A stretch of 64,000 nucleotides of DNA from Rubinisphaera italica (GTDB lineage Bacteria; Planctomycetota; Planctomycetia; Planctomycetales; Planctomycetaceae): assembly GCF_007859715.1 (NCBI RefSeq), contig NZ_SJPG01000001.1, positions 6,156,001 to 6,220,000 on the forward strand, in the 5' to 3' direction. Position 1 is the first letter of the stretch. The number at the start of each line of letters is the position of its first letter. The notes under the pieces were generated by a model. It saw only the letters and a program-made list of their open reading frames with translations, was not told the origin of the DNA and ran no database searches. The position numbers and the translations under genes were made by a program. Positions 60,136-64,000 of the stretch are shown one piece after another.

Positions 60136-60189
60136 TGCGATCAACAGCTTTCTGTTTCAATCGTTTACTACCGGTTCAATAATCACTCA

Positions 60190-60657
60190 TTACGTTTGAC
60201 TCGGATGAACCCATTCTGTGGTGCCGTCGGACCAGTGTTCCTGTTTCCATATGGGGACAGATTTTTTGATTTCATCCATGAGAAATTGAGCAGCTGCAAA
60301 CGAGTCGGCTCGATGCGGAGAACTAACGGCTATCGCGACAGCCGTTTCACCAAGTGCTAATGGTCCCAACCGATGGATGATACCGATGTGCTTGACGTTC
60401 CATTGCTGGCGAGCCTGTTCGATCAGCTTGTGGATCTCACTGATGGCCATTTCATGATAGGCCTCATAGGTCAGGGAATCGGTCTGTTTTCCATTTGTGA
60501 ATTCACGGACAGTTCCCAGAAACAGAACAGATGCTCCACAGGAGTGGTCCTGGACTGAGTTCAACAGTTCGCTGTGGTCGATTGGTGATTCTGTCAGTTC
60601 GATCCGGAGGGATCCTGTTTCGTCAGATTCGAATTTTTGGTGAGATGTTTTTTTCAT
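60190..60657 (-). CDS. moaE: Molybdopterin synthase catalytic subunit MoaE
   Basis: A 155-residue MoaE that adds two sulfurs to cyclic pyranopterin monophosphate using MoaD thiocarboxylate. Conserved features are GASVLFLGTVR (about 41-51), YEAYHEMA, RLGPLALGETAVAIAVSSPHR and the active-site lysine region DEIKKSVPIWKQE. There is a 20-residue polar N-terminal extension. It begins 20 bp after the moaD stop, so the two subunits are translated from one transcript. Confidence 0.95.
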   Translation of the reverse strand: MKKTSHQKFESDETGSLRIELTESPIDHSELLNSVQDHSCGASVLFLGTVREFTNGKQTDSLTYEAYHEMAISEIHKLIEQARQQWNVKHIGIIHRLGPLALGETAVAIAVSSPHRADSFAAAQFLMDEIKKSVPIWKQEHWSDGTTEWVHPSQT

Positions 60658-60677
60658 GGGATTTGTTTTGAAGAGGC

Positions 60678-60935
60678 TTATCCACCACTGACTGGGGGAA
60701 TGAATGCGATTTCGTCGTCGGGTTGCAGGAGTTGAGTCTGTTTGCAGTAGGAACCATTTCGAGCCATCATGATCGCTTTGAACTGGGGTTCTATTTCAGG
60801 ATAGGTTTGTTGCAGAGTTTGTTTAACCTCTGCAACGGTTAAGTTTTCATGCCAGGGAATTGTGACTTGATCCTGGCCGACAATTTCTCGCAGTACGGCG
60901 AAGAGGCGGATGGTGATCGTTGATGTATTGTTCAT
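60678..60935 (-). CDS. moaD: Molybdopterin synthase sulfur-carrier subunit MoaD
   Basis: An 85-residue ubiquitin-like protein ending in the diagnostic Gly-Gly (PPVSGG), which is thiocarboxylated and inserts into MoaE. It has TIRLFAVLREIVGQD, LTVAEVKQTL and DDEIAFIPPVSGG. The frame is open back to 61037, but those 34 codons are translated from a palindromic repeat (60951-61034). The ATG at 60935 gives the normal MoaD length. Confidence 0.93.
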   Translation of the reverse strand: MNNTSTITIRLFAVLREIVGQDQVTIPWHENLTVAEVKQTLQQTYPEIEPQFKAIMMARNGSYCKQTQLLQPDDEIAFIPPVSGG

Positions 60936-60950
60936 GATTATAAATAATCG

Positions 60951-61034
60951 CTGGGTGGCTGGGGGCGAACGAAGTGAGCCCCCAGAATGCTCGACGATCT
61001 GGGGCTTCGCTTCGCTCCGTCCCCAGCCCCCCAT
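60951..61034. repeat. Hairpin repeat, family B copy 2 (long form)
   Basis: An 84-bp element between the FAD/Fe-S oxidoreductase and moaD genes. Outer arms begin GGGTGGCTGGGG on the left and end CCCCAGCCCCCC on the right. Inside are GGGGGC..GCCCCC and CTGGGGC..CCCCAG hairpins with GAACGAAGTGAG. The left part is nearly identical to 57522-57559. Confidence 0.75.
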
Positions 61035-64000
61035 CAACCGGTAGTTTTATTGTAAGGGAAGTTTTTGAAGTCGATGGCAATTAATCCGTAGGCTGCAGCG
61101 ATGATTTTTAGAGGATGCAAAACGGGTTTCGCAGCCGGGTGCTGCATCTGAAGTTTGCAACCGGCACATTCTGTGGTTCCGATGTCAAATTCATCGTTGA
61201 CAACCGCATCGATCAAGCCCTGACCAATGGCAATCGATTTTTCAAAGTTCTTATGAGTCAGTCCAAAATGGCCAGCCATACCGCTGCAGCCTTTGTCGAT
61301 GAAGTGGATTTGCAGTTCCGGAATCAAGGAAAGCAATTGAACATAAGGTTTTGAATTGCGGAGTGAACGCTGATGACAAGGTTCGTGGTAGCCGAATTTT
61401 TGAGGAAATGCGACGAATTCGGTATTGAGCAAACCCTCGCTATTCAAGTGAGCCAGAAAGCTCCCCGCTTCCATAGTTTGATCTGCTATCGCCTGCACAT
61501 CGGGATGCTTCATCAGGAAGGGATATTCCTGTTTCAGGCAGACTGCACTGGAGGGTTCGAGACAGAGAATCTGATGACCTTCCTGAGCGTAAGGCCCAAG
61601 AATGCGGATGTTCTGCTCAGCCTTTACACGGGCAGCTGTCAGGTCACCCGAGTTGATCATACTCATCCCGGAGACAACCTGCTCTTCAGGAATGAGATAA
61701 GGAATGTTGTGATGTCGAAGAATCGCCTCAAGTGCCAGAGCAGTGTCAGGATCGTGATAGTTGGCAAAGTAATCAATGAACAGGATGACTGGTTTGCGAT
61801 TGGATTGGACCTGTGGAGCCGGCCTTTTCGCGTTCTTTCGATTGCGACGTTCGATCTGTTCGAGATACGGCTTCTTGGCCAGATCAGGTAGTCGCCTGCG
61901 GGCATCGATTCCACAAAACTTTTCGAGCAGCCAGCGTCCCCAGCGAGTATGGAACATGGGATTGGTCAGCCAGGAAAATCTCCAGCCGAATTCCGCCAGT
62001 TTATCGACCCGTGTAAGATACCAGTCGCCCCGATCCAGCCCCTGCTGTAAAACCGACTGAGCTTTTGCTTCCAGCCATAAATGGGGGATATCGACCTCAC
62101 TGGGACATTCGAGCTGGCATTGTTTGCAGTTGAAACAGGAGTCGAGAACTTCCTGAGTATTGAGCGATTGCAAAATCTCACCTGCATCGCTGACTTCAGT
62201 ATCTGCACTTTGAAACAGATACTGACGAATCGTATTCGCCTTAGCACGTGGCGAAGTGTATTCGTTGCAGTCAACGTGATGAAACGGACACATCCGTAAC
62301 TGAGCTTGTGTCGATTTGCATTGACCACAACCATTGCATGTCGAGGCTTCGACCGCCATATCGGTCGGCGTCCAGTTCAGATGAGTGGTTGCTTTGGTCT
62401 GCAGTTGAATCATGTTGGCGTCAGGGCGAAAATGTCTGACTGCCAGGTGCGGATCGCCACTGACGATTTTATCGGGATTGAAGATCCCATGAGGATCAAA
62501 AATCTGTTTAATCTGCTGGAAGACCCGATAGAGTGGTCCATATTGAGTGCGAATAAAGGCCGTTCTCGATAAGCCATCGCCATGTTCACCCGAGATCGAG
62601 CCGCCAAATTCGCCGACGACGCGATACAAGTCCCGTGCGAGCGATTCGTAAAGTGATTCGTTGTCTGAGGAGGGGAGTTCGAGGAAGGGTCGCAAATGCA
62701 GCTGACCGCTGCCGGCATGGGCATATAGTGAAGCAGTCACCTGATAGCGTTGCAGAATACGCTGTGCCTGATGCAGAAACTCACCAATGCTGGCGGGAGG
62801 AATTACGATATCTTCAATAAACGGGACAGGACGGGCAGCCCCTTGAATTCGTGCCAGCAGGGGAACGACTTGCCGGGGCAATTTCCATAAATCGTCGACT
62901 TCCTGACTGTTTTGAGCATGAGATACAATCGTGCAACTGGGGAGTTCTGCCTGAATAAATTCCTTAAACTTAGCGATGCGATTTTTGATGGCGAATTCTG
63001 AATAATCGTCAAAGGCGACAATTAAAGCAGCCGCGGCATGTTGAGGAATCATCGTCGCGTATAATGGGGAAGCTTCCCGTGCCAGAGTGAGCAGACGCCG
63101 ATCGAGTATGTCACAGGCACTGGGATCGAATTCGAGAATTGCAGAGATTTTATCTGTTGCTTCATCAAACCGCGGAAAAATCAGCAACATCCCTCGACGG
63201 TTTTCCGGCAATGGCAAAATATGTAATTCCGCTTGCGTACAAATGCCAAGTGAACCTTCAGATCCAACAAATAATCGTGGGAAATCGAGTATTCCTTTTC
63301 TCAGAATATTTCTTACCATGTAGCCCGCAGCATTTCGGGTGAGCGGTGGTTGCTGCTGGCGGATGAGTTGATCATTATCTTTCAGAATGGCAGCAAGACG
63401 CCTGAGGATGACACGAACCCGCGCATATTGATCGTGATCCTCACTCGTCGTATCGGGAGACTGCGATACTAACCCGGCTTGAACAGCTTCACGTCCCAAT
63501 TGATGCAGCGAACCGTCAGACAGAACAACACTCAGCGATTTGACATAGTCTCTTGTCGAACCCACTCCCAATGCATGAGAGCCAGCTGCATCGACGCCAA
63601 TCATTCCACCAATTGTTGTCACTGATGCATTGGAAGGATCCGGCGGAAAATAATAGCCTTGTTTTCTGAGCTGTTTGTTCAAGTCGTCCAGCACGACTCC
63701 AGGTTGAACAATAACCGTGTGCTTCCGGATTTCCAGAATCTGGTTCATTGAACTGCTAAAGTCGACAATGATGCCGGTGCCGAGACACCCACCTGCCAGA
63801 CCTGTTCCCGAACCGCGGGGAATCAAGGGGATTTGGTGATCCGCAGCATAGCGGACAACGGCGACAACATCAGCTTCATGAGCCGGAAAGACCACGGCAA
63901 TCGGCGAAACCTGATGCAGACTGGCATCGGTCGCGAACAGAGAACGGGAGCCGTCGTCAGTGCGTACGGTTCCTTCCAGAATTCCCGAAAGGTCTTCCTG
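61034..64000 (-). CDS. FAD-linked oxidase fused to Fe-S and CCG domains (GlcD-GlcF type), N-terminus cut by window edge
   Basis: The frame continues to the right edge, giving 988 residues plus stop; perhaps a few dozen N-terminal residues are missing. The FAD-binding 4 domain has PRGSGTGLAGGCLGTG, and an FAD-oxidase C domain follows (GEHGDGLSR). Two 4Fe-4S motifs (CNGCGQC...CP and CFNCKQCQLECP) and a C-terminal cysteine-rich CCG domain (YHEPCH and CSGMAGHFG) complete it. This single-chain arrangement matches YdiJ-type D-2-hydroxyglutarate or D-lactate dehydrogenases that feed electrons to the respiratory chain. Substrate is not certain. moaD and moaE follow on the same strand. Confidence 0.9.
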   Translation of the reverse strand, partial: QEDLSGILEGTVRTDDGSRSLFATDASLHQVSPIAVVFPAHEADVVAVVRYAADHQIPLIPRGSGTGLAGGCLGTGIIVDFSSSMNQILEIRKHTVIVQPGVVLDDLNKQLRKQGYYFPPDPSNASVTTIGGMIGVDAAGSHALGVGSTRDYVKSLSVVLSDGSLHQLGREAVQAGLVSQSPDTTSEDHDQYARVRVILRRLAAILKDNDQLIRQQQPPLTRNAAGYMVRNILRKGILDFPRLFVGSEGSLGICTQAELHILPLPENRRGMLLIFPRFDEATDKISAILEFDPSACDILDRRLLTLAREASPLYATMIPQHAAAALIVAFDDYSEFAIKNRIAKFKEFIQAELPSCTIVSHAQNSQEVDDLWKLPRQVVPLLARIQGAARPVPFIEDIVIPPASIGEFLHQAQRILQRYQVTASLYAHAGSGQLHLRPFLELPSSDNESLYESLARDLYRVVGEFGGSISGEHGDGLSRTAFIRTQYGPLYRVFQQIKQIFDPHGIFNPDKIVSGDPHLAVRHFRPDANMIQLQTKATTHLNWTPTDMAVEASTCNGCGQCKSTQAQLRMCPFHHVDCNEYTSPRAKANTIRQYLFQSADTEVSDAGEILQSLNTQEVLDSCFNCKQCQLECPSEVDIPHLWLEAKAQSVLQQGLDRGDWYLTRVDKLAEFGWRFSWLTNPMFHTRWGRWLLEKFCGIDARRRLPDLAKKPYLEQIERRNRKNAKRPAPQVQSNRKPVILFIDYFANYHDPDTALALEAILRHHNIPYLIPEEQVVSGMSMINSGDLTAARVKAEQNIRILGPYAQEGHQILCLEPSSAVCLKQEYPFLMKHPDVQAIADQTMEAGSFLAHLNSEGLLNTEFVAFPQKFGYHEPCHQRSLRNSKPYVQLLSLIPELQIHFIDKGCSGMAGHFGLTHKNFEKSIAIGQGLIDAVVNDEFDIGTTECAGCKLQMQHPAAKPVLHPLKIIAAAYGLIAIDFKNFPYNKTTG

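Noticed and set aside
60190..64000. A molybdenum-dependent pathway linking moaD/moaE with the FAD/Fe-S oxidoreductase
   Set aside because: The oxidoreductase is a flavin and iron-sulfur enzyme with no molybdopterin domain; adjacency alone does not support a joint pathway.

Overview
The window looks like a chromosomal stretch of a planctomycete (Planctomycetota, moderate GC; genus not determinable by eye). The evidence is lineage-typical: a paired DUF1592 c-type cytochrome and DUF1552 protein, a YTV-type cysteine-rich wall protein, a LEPR-XLL giant secreted protein, a Ser/Thr kinase fused to WD40 repeats, a secreted sulfatase, and many short dispersed palindromic repeats. I see no phage, IS transposase, CRISPR array, rRNA or tRNA gene. 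Layout: 1-5.4 kb (minus strand) carries the 5' part of priA, then the DUF1592/DUF1552 pair. 5.8-16.4 kb (plus strand) is core metabolism and information processing: pyruvate dehydrogenase E2 and E3, a PyrK-like electron-transfer subunit, a stand-alone FloA N-terminal domain, acetyl-CoA synthetase, arginyl-tRNA synthetase and RNase D. 16.4-21.1 kb (minus) holds a HisA-related protein, a PAS-PAS-PAS histidine kinase and the YTV protein. 21.6-24.0 kb (plus) holds bL27, a DUF420 membrane protein and a phosphohexomutase. 24.1-47.5 kb (minus) is two very large genes, an 18.25-kb gene for a 6083-residue secreted repeat protein followed 99 bp later by a 1691-residue kinase-WD40 protein. 47.9-53.3 kb (plus) has two secreted proteins of unknown function, a DacZ-like diadenylate cyclase, hypoxanthine phosphoribosyltransferase and a sulfatase. 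53.3-57.9 kb (minus) has a 2-hydroxyacid dehydrogenase, an L,D-transpeptidase, a small lipoprotein, a zinc-ribbon membrane protein and a Dabb protein. 58.2-60.0 kb (plus) has fabI and an FAH-family hydrolase. 60.2-64.0 kb (minus) has moaE, moaD and a FAD/Fe-S oxidoreductase running off the right edge. The most interesting material is the giant protein with its 789-bp near-identical internal tandem duplication, its apparent co-transcription with the WD40 kinase, and a nine-copy threonine motif array in the kinase N-terminus. Also notable are four families of intergenic hairpin repeats, mostly between co-directional genes, which also create false N-terminal extensions when starts are called by the longest open frame. 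Most other genes are ordinary housekeeping genes. Starts were chosen from ribosome-binding sites, signal peptides and family N-termini; where this differs from the longest open frame it is stated.
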